This document shows positions 44,802 through 54,254 of a DNA stretch of 64,000 bases, in pieces (position 1 is the stretch's first letter; each line of letters starts with the position of its first letter). A program made the position numbers and the translations under genes. Origin of the DNA: Myxococcales bacterium (GTDB lineage: Bacteria; Myxococcota_A; Polyangia; Polyangiales; Polyangiaceae); assembly GCA_016706225.1 (NCBI GenBank), contig JADJKB010000022.1:868001-932000 (forward strand). The letters are read 5' to 3'. Below the pieces are notes generated by a model, which was not told the DNA's origin, ran no database searches, and saw only the letters and a program-made list of their open reading frames with translations.

Positions 44802-47800
44802 TCAGCTTTGGCTTGCCACTGGCGCCCCGAGCTTCGGGCTCGCGAAGGGATCGTCGGGCAGCATCTGCACGATGCGCAGCCGCTCGGCGACCTTCTGGAT
44901 CAGCTCCGGGTACTGCGTGGCACCCGCCGTGGCCAAGGCCGACGCGCCGATCGCCGTCGCCCAACCCACGGGGCCGACCGGCCGACAGCCGAACAGCTGG
45001 CTCAGGCCGGGCGTCTGAACGATGCCGGCGAGCACCGCCGCCGACAGCGCACTCGTGAGCAGCACGGGGCGGCTCATGCCGCCGGAGGTCACCGTCTGCC
45101 CGAGCTGGGTTCCAACCAACGCGAGCAGCCCGATGGTCGCCGCCCGCTCTCGAGTACCCGTGAACCGGCCGATCAGGAACGCGGCGCCTGCACCCGCCGT
45201 GGTCACGATGGCACGCGAGGCGATGCCGCGGCTCAACGCGTCGCCCAACGAAGCATCAGGGCCTTCGTTCGCCAGAGACTCCAGTGTCTCCTTCGTGGGT
45301 GGACGCAGAGCAATCGCCATCGCGGGCGCCACGTCGGTCAGCATGTTGACCAGGAGTAACTGCCGCGCGTTCAAGGGCGAGCGACCGTCGATCAGCCCAG
45401 CTGCGACAGAAAAGCCGATTTCGCCGAGATTTCCGCCGATCAAGATCGAGACGGCGTCCCGCACGCTGGCCCACATCGCTCGCCCCTCTACGATGGCGTC
45501 GACGATGGTCTCGATGCGCTCGTCGGTGATGACCACATCCGCAGCGCCGCGCGCGGCGCTCGTGCTGCGCTCACCCATCGCGATACCGACGTTCGCAAGG
45601 CGGATGGCGGGCGCGTCGTTGGAGCCGTCACCGACCATGGCCACACAGCGCCCTGCCCGCTGAAACGCCCTCACGATCCGGACCTTCTGCGACGGTGTCA
45701 GACGGGCAAAAACACTGACCCTCCCGATCACCGCGTCGAGCTCTTCTTCGGTGAGCGCGGCAAGCTCGGCGCCGGTCATCACCCGTTTGTCCGCCATCAG
45801 GTCGAGCTCGCGCGCCACGGCCTCGGCCGTGCTCGGGTGATCGCCCGTGATCATCACCGTCTCGACCCCAGCGGTCTTGAGTTGTTCGAGGGCGGCCCGG
45901 GCCGTTCGGCGAACCGGATCACTGAAGGCGATGAAACCAACGAACGAGAGGCCAACCAGTCGAGCCGGGTCGAGGCGATCCTCCTCGCCCACGACACGCT
46001 CGGCCACACACAGCACCCGCAAGCCGCGCCGTCCCAGCTCCGCTGCGCGCTCGACCAGGCGAGCCCGGGTCACCTCGTCGAGCGCCACGCGCGAGGCGCC
46101 CTGCAAGCGTCGCGTGCAGGCCGGCAGGATCACCTCCGGTGCACCCTTCACGTCGAGATAGCGCTGGTGTGCAGCCTGGCCGGTCACTGCGTGGTACCCG
46201 CGCCCGGCTTCGAACGAGAGCTCACCGACTCTGCGCCAGCCCGCGGCGCCGTACTCCGCACGCAACGTGTATCCGGACGCCGCGCGGTGCAGCGCCAGAT
46301 CCAGCGGATCGAACGCGGCGCTGTGCTCCAGCTCCGGTGTTGCTCGCAGTGAGGCCGCGAGCACCAGCAGGTGGCTCGGGCTCAGCGCGTCGATAGCCTC
46401 GTCGGCCGTGCCGTCGCACACCCGACGGAGCTCGATGCGCCCCTCGGTGATCGTCCCGGTCTTGTCCACACACAACACGTCGACGCGACCCAGCGCCTCG
46501 ATGTTGTGTGCGTTGCGCACCAGCGCGCCGCGCTTGCTCAGACGCTCCGCCGCGGCCAGTTGCGCCGCCGTGGCCAAGAGCGGCAGTCCTTCGGGCACTG
46601 AAGCGACGGCCAAGCTCACACCCGAGCTCACCACGTCTTTGAGCCGTCGCCCGCGCAGCACCCCGGTCGTGATCAGCGCTGCGCCCGCGCCCAGCGCGAT
46701 GGGCCCGGTCATGTTGATCAACGAGCGTAGGCGCACTTCCACGCCACTCGTCGCGATGTCGTGCCGCGCTGTGTTCGCGCCGCGACGCGCCTCGGTCTCG
46801 TCACCCGTCGCCACGACAACGGCCGTGGCCTTGCCAGCGGCGATGCTGGTGCCTTCGTAGAGCATGCTGCCGCGATCTGCGACGTTCGGCTCGAACGACG
46901 CGGTCACACCCTTGCGCACCGGAAGCGACTCGCCGGTCAAGCTCGAGGCGTCGACCTCCAGACTCTCCGCACTGACGATGCGGCAGTCCGCCTGCACGAC
47001 ATCCCCGGGCGAGAGCAGAATCACGTCCCCCCGAGCCAGATCGCTGGCGTCAATCTCGAGCACCTGGCCGCCGCGACGCACTCGAGCGCGGCGCGTCGTA
47101 TCACTGGCCAGACGCCGGATGGCTCGCTCGGTACGGAAGCGCTGCACCCCTCCGACGAGAGCGTTCAGGCCAACCACCCCGCCCACCATGCCGGCGTCGG
47201 CCACGGAGCCCGCCACCGCGGACAAGGCAGCTCCCGCCGCGAGCAGGGGGGCGAGCGGGTTGAACAGCTCGTCCGTCACCGCCTCTGACAGCTCCAGCAA
47301 AGCCGGCTTGTCCTTGAGTGTGGGCCGACGACGACTGTGCGCCTCGCTCTTGCTGAGCCCGGCCTCGGTGCTCCCGAGTTTTGCGAGCACTCCCTGCGCG
47401 TCGAGCGCGTACCAGGGCGTGCGGTCACGCGGCGGCGGCAACGCCCGCCGCTCGAGCACTGCGCTCACCCGCGCGCCGTTCGCCATGGCCATGAGGGACG
47501 CGGCATTGACCACGGTGAACACACGCCGGGTGGTCATGCTGACGACGCCCCCGGCAGCGACCAGGGTGCCGACACCAGCGGCACCCAGCGCGAGATTGAC
47601 GCTCTGTTTGGCCACCTTACGCGCGGCGACACACGCCGAAAGCACGAAGCGAACGTCGGACAGATCGTCGCGCGAGATCATGTGCGCAGCCCACGGGGGA
47701 GTCTCGCCCGCGCGCACCAGACCGACCGCACAGTCCGCTGCACCGATGCCCACGGCGCGACCGGTCGCGACCAGCATCACGCTGCGCCCCTCGCGCTGCA

Positions 47801-49238
47801 GCCGCCGGATCCCGCTCGGCAGCCCGTCACCGGAGGGAATTGCGTCGTCGACGTTCAGGCCCTGGAGCGCGGCTTCGTCGTTGGACGCGATCACCACTCG
47901 CATCTGCGCCTCGTGCGCCGCAGTGATCAGCTCCTCGACACCGGTCTGCGGGATCATGGAGAGCGCAACGATGCCTTCGATCCGCCCGTCGTGAGCCAAT
48001 CCCAGGCAGAGCTCGCCGCGGGCCGCGACTTCCCGCGCCCGTTCCTCGAGCTCGATCGACATGCCAGCGTCCAGACGCCCGGGCGGACCCAGTGCGTAGT
48101 TGGCCTGGCGGACGACTCGTACCGGCTGCTCGGGATCGAACAGCTCGAGCACACGCTGTCGTGTGTCCTTGCGGGAGATGCCCTCCAGGGTCACGACATC
48201 CGTCACCTCGAAGCGATCACGGGCGACCAGATCCCCCTGAATGACCAGGCAGTCGATGCGGTCGAGCCGGCGCAAGACGTCCGGATCGGTGACGAGCACA
48301 CGTCGCGCCGCGAGCGCACGCCCGAGCTCCGCCGCAAACACGTCGCGCCCGAGGCGTGCGGGTTTTGGCAACGCGCCGAACAGCGCCGCCACCGCGTTCT
48401 GCACACTGCGGGTGGTGAGAAAACTCACCGCGAACCCGCCGAGCGAGACGACCCAAGCACGGTCCGCGTATTCCTCGATGGGTCCCCGAGGCAGCGGCAC
48501 GGGCCGCGGATCGACGCTCGCCCGCCGAAGATCGTGCTCGAAGGGCGCGGAGCACAGCTCGGCCTCGCGTGCCTCCCAGGTCTCCTTGCGCACACGCCCC
48601 TCGCGCAACAGCGCCGCCCTGTGCGCAAGGTCGACGAACGAGGCCATGGGCCGCTGCGCCAGACCCTGTGCGACGGAGATCACGCCGCCCAGCGAGAGAT
48701 CGGCGCGGCGCTGCCCGAGCGCCTGATCGATACCGCCGCGCAGTCGGGGTGATGCCCGCACCACCGTCGCGGCCGCCGCGATCGAGGCGGCGATGCCGGA
48801 AGAAGGAAAGGGAGAGAACTTGAGTGCGGTCCCGATACCAAGCCCCAGGACGTCGAGCGCCGCACCCAGCCCGAGCCGCTGCAGTGGCTCCGTATCCGCC
48901 GGGTGCTCGGCGGCCGTCTCAGGAAAGGCTGCCTTGTCGACGTGTGCGCTACGCTCCGCCCCCTCCACGAGCTCGACGAGCTGATCGAGCTCGTGCGCAC
49001 CTCGCTCGATCTCGATCACCGCGCGTCGGGTGTGTGGATTGACCTCCACCCACTTCACCTGCGCCATGCGCCCCGCGGCCTCTGTGAGCGCCACCCGAAA
49101 ACGCTCGAGCTCGTCCGTGTTCATCTCGCGCAGCTCGACGTGCGCGCGGGTCTGGCCCATCCAGGTGTGGCGTCTGCGCGGGCCGAAAGCCTCGGAAATA
49201 CTCGCTAGAATCTGCGGAACGGTGGGGACAATGGGCAT
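44802..49238 (-). CDS. Giant CtpI-like P-type ATPase with degenerate duplicate half
   Basis: 1478 aa, far above the 700-900 of common P-type ATPases but close to mycobacterial CtpI. The C-terminal half is a complete cation pump: actuator TGES-type loop (SSLTGESLPV), SVPEGLPLL membrane motif, phosphorylation site DKTGTITEG (Asp about 923), KGAPEVILP in the nucleotide domain and MVGDGSNDAPAIRLA (about 1200). The N-terminal half repeats the same order in worn form: RIDCLVIQGDLVA stands where DKTGT should be, and IGAADCAVGLV where the GDGxND hinge should be. Ion specificity is not readable. Confidence 0.87.
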   Translation of the reverse strand: MPIVPTVPQILASISEAFGPRRRHTWMGQTRAHVELREMNTDELERFRVALTEAAGRMAQVKWVEVNPHTRRAVIEIERGAHELDQLVELVEGAERSAHVDKAAFPETAAEHPADTEPLQRLGLGAALDVLGLGIGTALKFSPFPSSGIAASIAAAATVVRASPRLRGGIDQALGQRRADLSLGGVISVAQGLAQRPMASFVDLAHRAALLREGRVRKETWEAREAELCSAPFEHDLRRASVDPRPVPLPRGPIEEYADRAWVVSLGGFAVSFLTTRSVQNAVAALFGALPKPARLGRDVFAAELGRALAARRVLVTDPDVLRRLDRIDCLVIQGDLVARDRFEVTDVVTLEGISRKDTRQRVLELFDPEQPVRVVRQANYALGPPGRLDAGMSIELEERAREVAARGELCLGLAHDGRIEGIVALSMIPQTGVEELITAAHEAQMRVVIASNDEAALQGLNVDDAIPSGDGLPSGIRRLQREGRSVMLVATGRAVGIGAADCAVGLVRAGETPPWAAHMISRDDLSDVRFVLSACVAARKVAKQSVNLALGAAGVGTLVAAGGVVSMTTRRVFTVVNAASLMAMANGARVSAVLERRALPPPRDRTPWYALDAQGVLAKLGSTEAGLSKSEAHSRRRPTLKDKPALLELSEAVTDELFNPLAPLLAAGAALSAVAGSVADAGMVGGVVGLNALVGGVQRFRTERAIRRLASDTTRRARVRRGGQVLEIDASDLARGDVILLSPGDVVQADCRIVSAESLEVDASSLTGESLPVRKGVTASFEPNVADRGSMLYEGTSIAAGKATAVVVATGDETEARRGANTARHDIATSGVEVRLRSLINMTGPIALGAGAALITTGVLRGRRLKDVVSSGVSLAVASVPEGLPLLATAAQLAAAERLSKRGALVRNAHNIEALGRVDVLCVDKTGTITEGRIELRRVCDGTADEAIDALSPSHLLVLAASLRATPELEHSAAFDPLDLALHRAASGYTLRAEYGAAGWRRVGELSFEAGRGYHAVTGQAAHQRYLDVKGAPEVILPACTRRLQGASRVALDEVTRARLVERAAELGRRGLRVLCVAERVVGEEDRLDPARLVGLSFVGFIAFSDPVRRTARAALEQLKTAGVETVMITGDHPSTAEAVARELDLMADKRVMTGAELAALTEEELDAVIGRVSVFARLTPSQKVRIVRAFQRAGRCVAMVGDGSNDAPAIRLANVGIAMGERSTSAARGAADVVITDERIETIVDAIVEGRAMWASVRDAVSILIGGNLGEIGFSVAAGLIDGRSPLNARQLLLVNMLTDVAPAMAIALRPPTKETLESLANEGPDASLGDALSRGIASRAIVTTAGAGAAFLIGRFTGTRERAATIGLLALVGTQLGQTVTSGGMSRPVLLTSALSAAVLAGIVQTPGLSQLFGCRPVGPVGWATAIGASALATAGATQYPELIQKVAERLRIVQMLPDDPFASPKLGAPVASQS

Positions 49239-49274
49239 TTTTGCGCGAGCCCGAGTACTACCACGCGGCGCGCT

Positions 49275-49925
49275 TCACCGCATCGCCAGCGGCGCGCGCA
49301 TCGTGCTCTCGAAGCGCTCGAACATGCTGCCGAGTCCGAGCGCGCCGCGCGCACGCGGAAACGCCGCCCAAGCCTGGTGCTCGCTCGAAAAACCGGCGAT
49401 CCGCGTCCGGGCTGGACGCACGAGCCCGGCGAAGTCTGAACGAAAACGCACCACGCCTTCGCCTTGAACCTGCAGCGTTGCAACGCGGCTCTTCAGCCAA
49501 AAGGCCGGCCCCACGCCCCGGTGCTCGAACGACAGCCGAGTACCATCATCGGCGCTGACGTCGACGCCGCCCGGCCGCCGCTCGAAGGTAGCGAGTGTCT
49601 TGGGCAACGCCCACAGCTCCCGACCTGCGGCCAGCGAGCCCGGATGGTCGACGTACATGCGCGCCACGTAGTAGCCCTGCGTGACCTTACCGTCGCGCGC
49701 ACGAAAGCGCACCGTGGCGGGCATCCACAGGAGCTCGCCGTACACGAGCGGCGACGGCGGGCGGTACTCGATGTAACCGAGCAAACCGAGCGTTCGCCCG
49801 GCGACCCCCACCGGCTCGAGCCCGAGAGGCAGACTGAGATCGCGGACACGCACCCAGTACGGGCACATCACCCCGAAGCCGAAGGTGTACCAGGGCGGCT
49901 CGGGATAGGCGGGCTCCGCGCTCAC
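49275..49925 (-). CDS. Acetoacetate decarboxylase-like protein
   Basis: 216 aa from GTG, one base after the stop of the aldehyde dehydrogenase. Acetoacetate decarboxylase superfamily: ELLWMPATVRF, ARMYVDHPGSLAAGRELWALPKTLATF and the final RIAGFSSEHQ. The Lys in the ALPK turn (Lys 109) is in the place of the Schiff-base lysine. The second Lys that tunes it in clostridial enzymes is Thr here, so decarboxylase activity is uncertain; other members are dehydratases or aldolases. Probably co-transcribed with the dehydrogenase. Confidence 0.8.
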   Translation of the reverse strand: MSAEPAYPEPPWYTFGFGVMCPYWVRVRDLSLPLGLEPVGVAGRTLGLLGYIEYRPPSPLVYGELLWMPATVRFRARDGKVTQGYYVARMYVDHPGSLAAGRELWALPKTLATFERRPGGVDVSADDGTRLSFEHRGVGPAFWLKSRVATLQVQGEGVVRFRSDFAGLVRPARTRIAGFSSEHQAWAAFPRARGALGLGSMFERFESTMRAPLAMR

Positions 49926-49926
49926 G

Positions 49927-51363
49927 TCAGGAGAGCCGCTTGACCCACTTCATCTTCTCGTCGGTGTACGGCGGGTAGCGCAGCGGCGCGTCCAGGTAGA
50001 ACGGCTTGTGCAGCACACTCTTGGTGTGCGTGAAGCAGTCGAAGCTCGCCTTCCCGTGGTAGGCGCCCATGCCGCTCGGGCCGACGCCGCCAAAAGGCAG
50101 CTCGTGGGGCGCGAGGTGGACGACGGTATCGTTCACACAAGCGCCACCGGAGCTCGTGCCGTCGATCACCGTCTGCGCGCGATCGGCGTCGTTGGAGAAG
50201 ACGTAGAGCGCCAGGGGTTTGTCGCGGTCGTTCACGAACCGCACTGCCTCGTCCAGGCTCGAAATCTTCAGCACGGGCAGGACGGGTCCGAAGATCTCTT
50301 CCTGCATGACTGGGCTGTCGGGGCTCACGTCGGTGAGCACCGTGGGGGCAATGTAGCGATCTTCCGCGTCGGTCTTGCCACCGGTGAAGACCTTGCCACT
50401 GTCGATCAACGCCGAGACACGCTTGTGGTGGCGCGCGTTCACGATGCGGGCGTAGTCCGGGCTCTTCTGGGGATCGTCGCCGTAGAACTCGCGGATCGTC
50501 GCCGCCAGCTTCTCGAGGAAGGGTTTCTCGACCGACTCGTGGACCAGCACGTAGTCTGGCGCGACGCAGGTCTGCCCGGCGTTGAAGAACTTGCCCCACG
50601 CGATGCGCCGCGCGGCGACCTCGAGGTTGACGTCGCGATCGATGATGCAGGGGCTCTTGCCGCCCAGCTCGAGCACGACGGGCGTGAGGTTCTTGGCCGC
50701 CGCCGCCATGACGATGCGACCCACTGCGCCGTTGCCGGTGTAAAAGATGTGATCGAAGCGCTGCGCCAGGAGCGCCGTGGTCTCCGGCACCCCCCCCTCG
50801 ATGACCGCGATGGCGCTCCGGTCGAGGTACTTGTGCAGCATCTCGGTCATGACGGCGCTGGTCGCCGGCGCGACCTCGCTCGGCTTCACGACCACGCAGT
50901 TGCCCGCCGAGATCGCACCCGAGAGGGGCGAGATGGCGAGCTGAAACGGGTAATTCCACGGCGCAATCACCAGCGCCACGCCGAGCGGCTCGGGGTAGAG
51001 CTTGGCGGTCGCCGGCTTCACGGTCATCGGTGATTTCACGGTGCGGGGTTTCATCCAGCTCTTCAGGTTCGCGAGCTGGAGCTTGAGCTCGTTCAGCACG
51101 AAGCCGGTCTCTCCGAGCCAGCCCTCCGCGGCGCACTTCCCGAGGTCGCTGGTGAGCGCGGCGAGGAACTTCGGCTCTTCGTCCTCGATCATCCGGTAGA
51201 GCTGCCGCAGCTGGTTCATGCGCCATTCCGCGGAGCGCGTGACTCCGGACTCGAACGTGGCGCGCAGCTTCTGAACCGTGTCCGCGATCTCTTGATCACT
51301 CAGGCTCTTGGCTGGCTTCGAGGCAAACGTGGCGGGGGCGTTGGGCGATGTCGCGATGGCCAT
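49927..51363 (-). CDS. ALDH3-type aldehyde dehydrogenase
   Basis: 478 aa from ATG 51363. Oxidises aldehydes with NAD(P). Catalytic Cys 266 (FFNAGQTCVAPDYVLV) and Glu 232 (VVLELGGKSP) are present, as are the cofactor loop YTGNGAVGR and the Asn in APWNYPF. Absence of the N-terminal extension of class 1/2 enzymes, and DYVLVHESV after the Cys, place it in the ALDH3/CoxB-like group acting on medium to long-chain or aromatic aldehydes. The 215 bases upstream to the aminopeptidase gene contain no gene. Confidence 0.9.
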   Translation of the reverse strand: MAIATSPNAPATFASKPAKSLSDQEIADTVQKLRATFESGVTRSAEWRMNQLRQLYRMIEDEEPKFLAALTSDLGKCAAEGWLGETGFVLNELKLQLANLKSWMKPRTVKSPMTVKPATAKLYPEPLGVALVIAPWNYPFQLAISPLSGAISAGNCVVVKPSEVAPATSAVMTEMLHKYLDRSAIAVIEGGVPETTALLAQRFDHIFYTGNGAVGRIVMAAAAKNLTPVVLELGGKSPCIIDRDVNLEVAARRIAWGKFFNAGQTCVAPDYVLVHESVEKPFLEKLAATIREFYGDDPQKSPDYARIVNARHHKRVSALIDSGKVFTGGKTDAEDRYIAPTVLTDVSPDSPVMQEEIFGPVLPVLKISSLDEAVRFVNDRDKPLALYVFSNDADRAQTVIDGTSSGGACVNDTVVHLAPHELPFGGVGPSGMGAYHGKASFDCFTHTKSVLHKPFYLDAPLRYPPYTDEKMKWVKRLS

Positions 51364-51578
51364 GGGGCAGAGCATAGTCCCCGCGCGGCACAAAGCAGCG
51401 CCCCGGCGAAAGCCGCCGAGATCATTGGGGGCTTCGCTTCGCCGGACGGATGTCGGTGCTGATCGCCGGCTCGAATGGGCCGGTTTGACCTGCGCGCGCG
51501 GCAACAGCGTGTTGGTCGCTGGGTACGGCTAGTCTGCGCGCGCGGTGCCGACCCGCCTCGACAGCGCTGCGCTGTGAT

Positions 51579-52538
51579 TCACAGCCCCGCGTAGGCGTCC
51601 GTCGCGGTCACGAGCTCGTGCACGATCCCCGGCTCGAAGGCGCTGTGCCCCGCGTCGGGCACGATGTACAGCTTGGCGTGCGGTAGACGGCTCGCGAGCT
51701 CCCACGCACTCTGCAGCGGACACACCACGTCGTAGCGCCCCTGCACGATGCTGGTGGGGATGTGGCCAAGGTTGCCGACGTCGTCGAGCAGCTGCGTCTC
51801 TCGCTCGAAGAAGCCGCGGTTCACGAAGTAGTGACACTCGATTCGGCTGAAGGCCAAGCTGAACTCGTCCCCAGCCGCCTGGGCGATCTGCTCCGGATGC
51901 GTGTGGAGATAGCTGGTCGTGGCCTCCCAGACGCTCCACGCCCGTGCCGCCTCCTGCCGCAGCGACGCATCGGTGCTCGTGAGCCGACGGTGGTAGGCGG
52001 AGATCAGATCACCTCGCTCCGCCTCGGGAATGGGCGCGAGGTACTTCTCCCAGGCGTCCGGGAACAAGCGACTGGCGCCCTCCTGATAGAACCAGGCAAG
52101 CTCCCAGGCTCGCAGCATGAAGATGCCACGCAGCACGAGCTCGGTGACGCGCTCCGGGTGTTTCTCGGCGTAGGCCAGCGCCAGAGTGCTGCCCCAGGAG
52201 CCACCGAACACCTGCCAGCGCTCGATGCCGAGGTGCACACGAATTGCCTCCATGTCAGCGACGAGGTGCCAGGTCGTGTTGTCCTCGAGGTGGGCGTGCG
52301 GAGTGCTCTTGCCCGAGCCGCGCTGGTCGAACAAGACGATGCGGTAGCGCGCGGGGTCGAAGAACTGGCGCTGCTTCGGCTCGGTGCCCCCACCCGGGCC
52401 GCCGTGCAGAAAAACCACCGGCTTTCCCTCAGGATTTCCGCTCTCCTCCCAGTAGATCTCGTGAACCGGGGAGACTCGCAGCTGCCCGCTTCGATTGGGC
52501 TCGATCGGTGGATACAGCGTTCGTCGCACCTCGCTCAT
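51579..52538 (-). CDS. pip: Prolyl aminopeptidase
   Basis: 319 aa, full length. Releases N-terminal proline from peptides in the cytoplasm. Alpha/beta-hydrolase with HGGPGGG (45-51) oxyanion loop, DQRGSGKSTPHA, nucleophile GGSWGS (Ser 114), acid Asp 270 (GRYDVVCP) and His 298 (DAGHS). Start ATG 52538 gives MSEVRRTLYPPIEP, the family's usual beginning; an upstream GTG would add 14 residues without family likeness. Confidence 0.93.
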   Translation of the reverse strand: MSEVRRTLYPPIEPNRSGQLRVSPVHEIYWEESGNPEGKPVVFLHGGPGGGTEPKQRQFFDPARYRIVLFDQRGSGKSTPHAHLEDNTTWHLVADMEAIRVHLGIERWQVFGGSWGSTLALAYAEKHPERVTELVLRGIFMLRAWELAWFYQEGASRLFPDAWEKYLAPIPEAERGDLISAYHRRLTSTDASLRQEAARAWSVWEATTSYLHTHPEQIAQAAGDEFSLAFSRIECHYFVNRGFFERETQLLDDVGNLGHIPTSIVQGRYDVVCPLQSAWELASRLPHAKLYIVPDAGHSAFEPGIVHELVTATDAYAGL

Positions 52539-52603
52539 GGACGAACCCTTGCCAGAACGGCGGGCGTGCGTCGACGACAATTGCGTGTTATTCGCGCCCG
52601 CCC

Positions 52604-53422
52604 ATGGCGTCCGACGACAACGGAAACGGCGCGGACGTGCTCGACCCGACGGATCTCACTCACTGGGTGGAGAGCGCGCGCCGAGGACTCCGGCGCGACG
52701 TCGCCGATCTGGTGCGCCGCCTCGAACAAGGTGAGCTGTTCGTCCCGCTGGCCAAGCAGGTGCCTGGCGCAGAGGTCGGCACGCGGGTCGAGCTGGATGA
52801 AGATCTGACCATCACGCCGCACATGTTGGAGGACGACGATGGCCATCTGTTTTGCGCGATGTTCACTCGACCGGACATCCTCGAACCGCTGGCGGAGCAG
52901 CTGGGTTGGCTCACCGATGACGGCGCCCTCGAGTACTGCTCGTTGCCGGCCAAGGTCGGGCTCGACCTGGCGCATCAGGTCATCGACGACGAGAACGTCG
53001 TCGCCCTGATCATCAACGCCGGGCACGACACGGAGCTGATGCTGCACCGCCACGAGGTGGGCAGCATCGCCAGTGGTCGTGCGCTGCCGCTGGTGGGTTA
53101 CGTGCGTGACATTCCGGTCCAAGATTTCGAGAAGACCTTGATTGCCGAGGCGGAGAGCCCGCCACCCGCCGCCTTCGTGAGCGCGCTCGAGAGCTGCCTG
53201 GCGGAGCTGGGAAATATCGAGCGTTACGAGGTGCTCTCGACCTTCAACGCGGACCGCGACCTCGAACCCCACATGACCCTGAGCTTGCGTCCGAAGTCGC
53301 GCAGCATCGACTTCGAGCAGGTCACCAAGCAGCTGATCGATACCCTGGGGGAGCTGGTGCCGCCGCCGGGATACATCGACATCGTGTTCGACCAGACCCC
53401 CGAGCCCCCGCTTCCGTCCTGA
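52604..53422 (+). CDS. SseB-family protein
   Basis: 272 aa. Two-domain SseB: N-terminal domain with LVRRLEQGELFVPLAKQ, LFCAMFTRPDILEPLAEQLGW and ALIINAGHD, and the SseB C-terminal domain with DFEKTLIAEAE and LSTFNADRDLEPHMTLSLRP. SseB in E. coli is tied to serine sensitivity; in other bacteria the fold serves in toxin immunity or secretion contexts, so no process is assigned. Cytoplasmic. Ends one base before the acyltransferase start. Confidence 0.82.
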   Translation: MASDDNGNGADVLDPTDLTHWVESARRGLRRDVADLVRRLEQGELFVPLAKQVPGAEVGTRVELDEDLTITPHMLEDDDGHLFCAMFTRPDILEPLAEQLGWLTDDGALEYCSLPAKVGLDLAHQVIDDENVVALIINAGHDTELMLHRHEVGSIASGRALPLVGYVRDIPVQDFEKTLIAEAESPPPAAFVSALESCLAELGNIERYEVLSTFNADRDLEPHMTLSLRPKSRSIDFEQVTKQLIDTLGELVPPPGYIDIVFDQTPEPPLPS

Positions 53423-53423
53423 C

Positions 53424-54254
53424 ATGGGCCGCCCGGATCTGCTTGCCGCTGCCGGCGACCGCCTGAGTCGCACCGAACGCGCTCAGATCCGCTTCGTGCG
53501 CAGCACCTTCGAGCCGGGGCGAATCGAACGTTCGTTGCGCTGGTGCCAGCACCACATCGGCTCGAGTTGGATCCACCACTTCACGAAACACCTGCGGCAC
53601 GTGCACGGTCTCGAGCGCCTGCCGCCCTTGGACGTCGCCCAGAGCTTCATCCTGGTCTCGAACCACCGCAGCTTCTTCGATCTGTACGTGGTCACCGGCG
53701 ACCTGGTGCGCCGCGGGCTGCCACATCGCATCGTGTTTCCCGTTCGTTCTGCCTTTTTCTACGACTCGCCGGCGGGATTGGTCGTGAACGGGCTGATGAG
53801 CTTCTTCGCGATGTATCCGCCGATCTTTCGCGAGAAGAAACAGCAGCCGCTGAACGTCACGAGCCTGGAAGAGCTGGTGTGGCTTCTGCAGCAGGGCGGG
53901 GCGTTCGCGGGCTTACACCCGGAAGGTACGCGCAAGAAGGACGACGATCCGTACACGTTTCTGCCCGCGCAGCCCGGCATCGGAAGGATCATCCATGCCG
54001 CCCGGGTTCCGGTGATCCCGGTGTTCATCAACGGTCTGATCAACGATCTGCCGCGGCAGGTCACGAGCAACTACGACGGCACCGGGAGGCCCATTTTTGT
54101 GGTCTTCGGCGAGCCCATCGACTTCTCCGACCTGTACGCGCGGCCGGGGTCGATACGCGTCTACAAGACCGCAGCAGACCGCACGATGGAGGTGGTCGGG
54201 CGCCTCGGCCAGGAAGAGAAGCTGCTCAGAGCGGAGTTCGAAGGCTCGGGCTGA
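53424..54254 (+). CDS. PlsC-like 1-acylglycerol-phosphate acyltransferase
   Basis: 276 aa. Puts an acyl chain on lysophosphatidate or a related lipid at the inner membrane. The HxxxxD motif is NHRSFFD (His 81, Asp 86); the phosphate-binding EGTR motif is at 167-170 (LHPEGTRKKD); VPVIPVFINGL is the later conserved turn. One amphipathic helix is seen, no clear membrane helix. Directly behind sseB. Its 3' end overlaps the opposite NuoM-like gene by 29 bases. Confidence 0.88.
   Translation: MGRPDLLAAAGDRLSRTERAQIRFVRSTFEPGRIERSLRWCQHHIGSSWIHHFTKHLRHVHGLERLPPLDVAQSFILVSNHRSFFDLYVVTGDLVRRGLPHRIVFPVRSAFFYDSPAGLVVNGLMSFFAMYPPIFREKKQQPLNVTSLEELVWLLQQGGAFAGLHPEGTRKKDDDPYTFLPAQPGIGRIIHAARVPVIPVFINGLINDLPRQVTSNYDGTGRPIFVVFGEPIDFSDLYARPGSIRVYKTAADRTMEVVGRLGQEEKLLRAEFEGSG

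Noticed and set aside
51571..51585. GCTGTG-ATT-CACAGC palindrome at the aminopeptidase stop as operator or terminator
   Set aside because: It includes the last codons and stop of pip, has no T-tract, and there is no second copy to support an operator.
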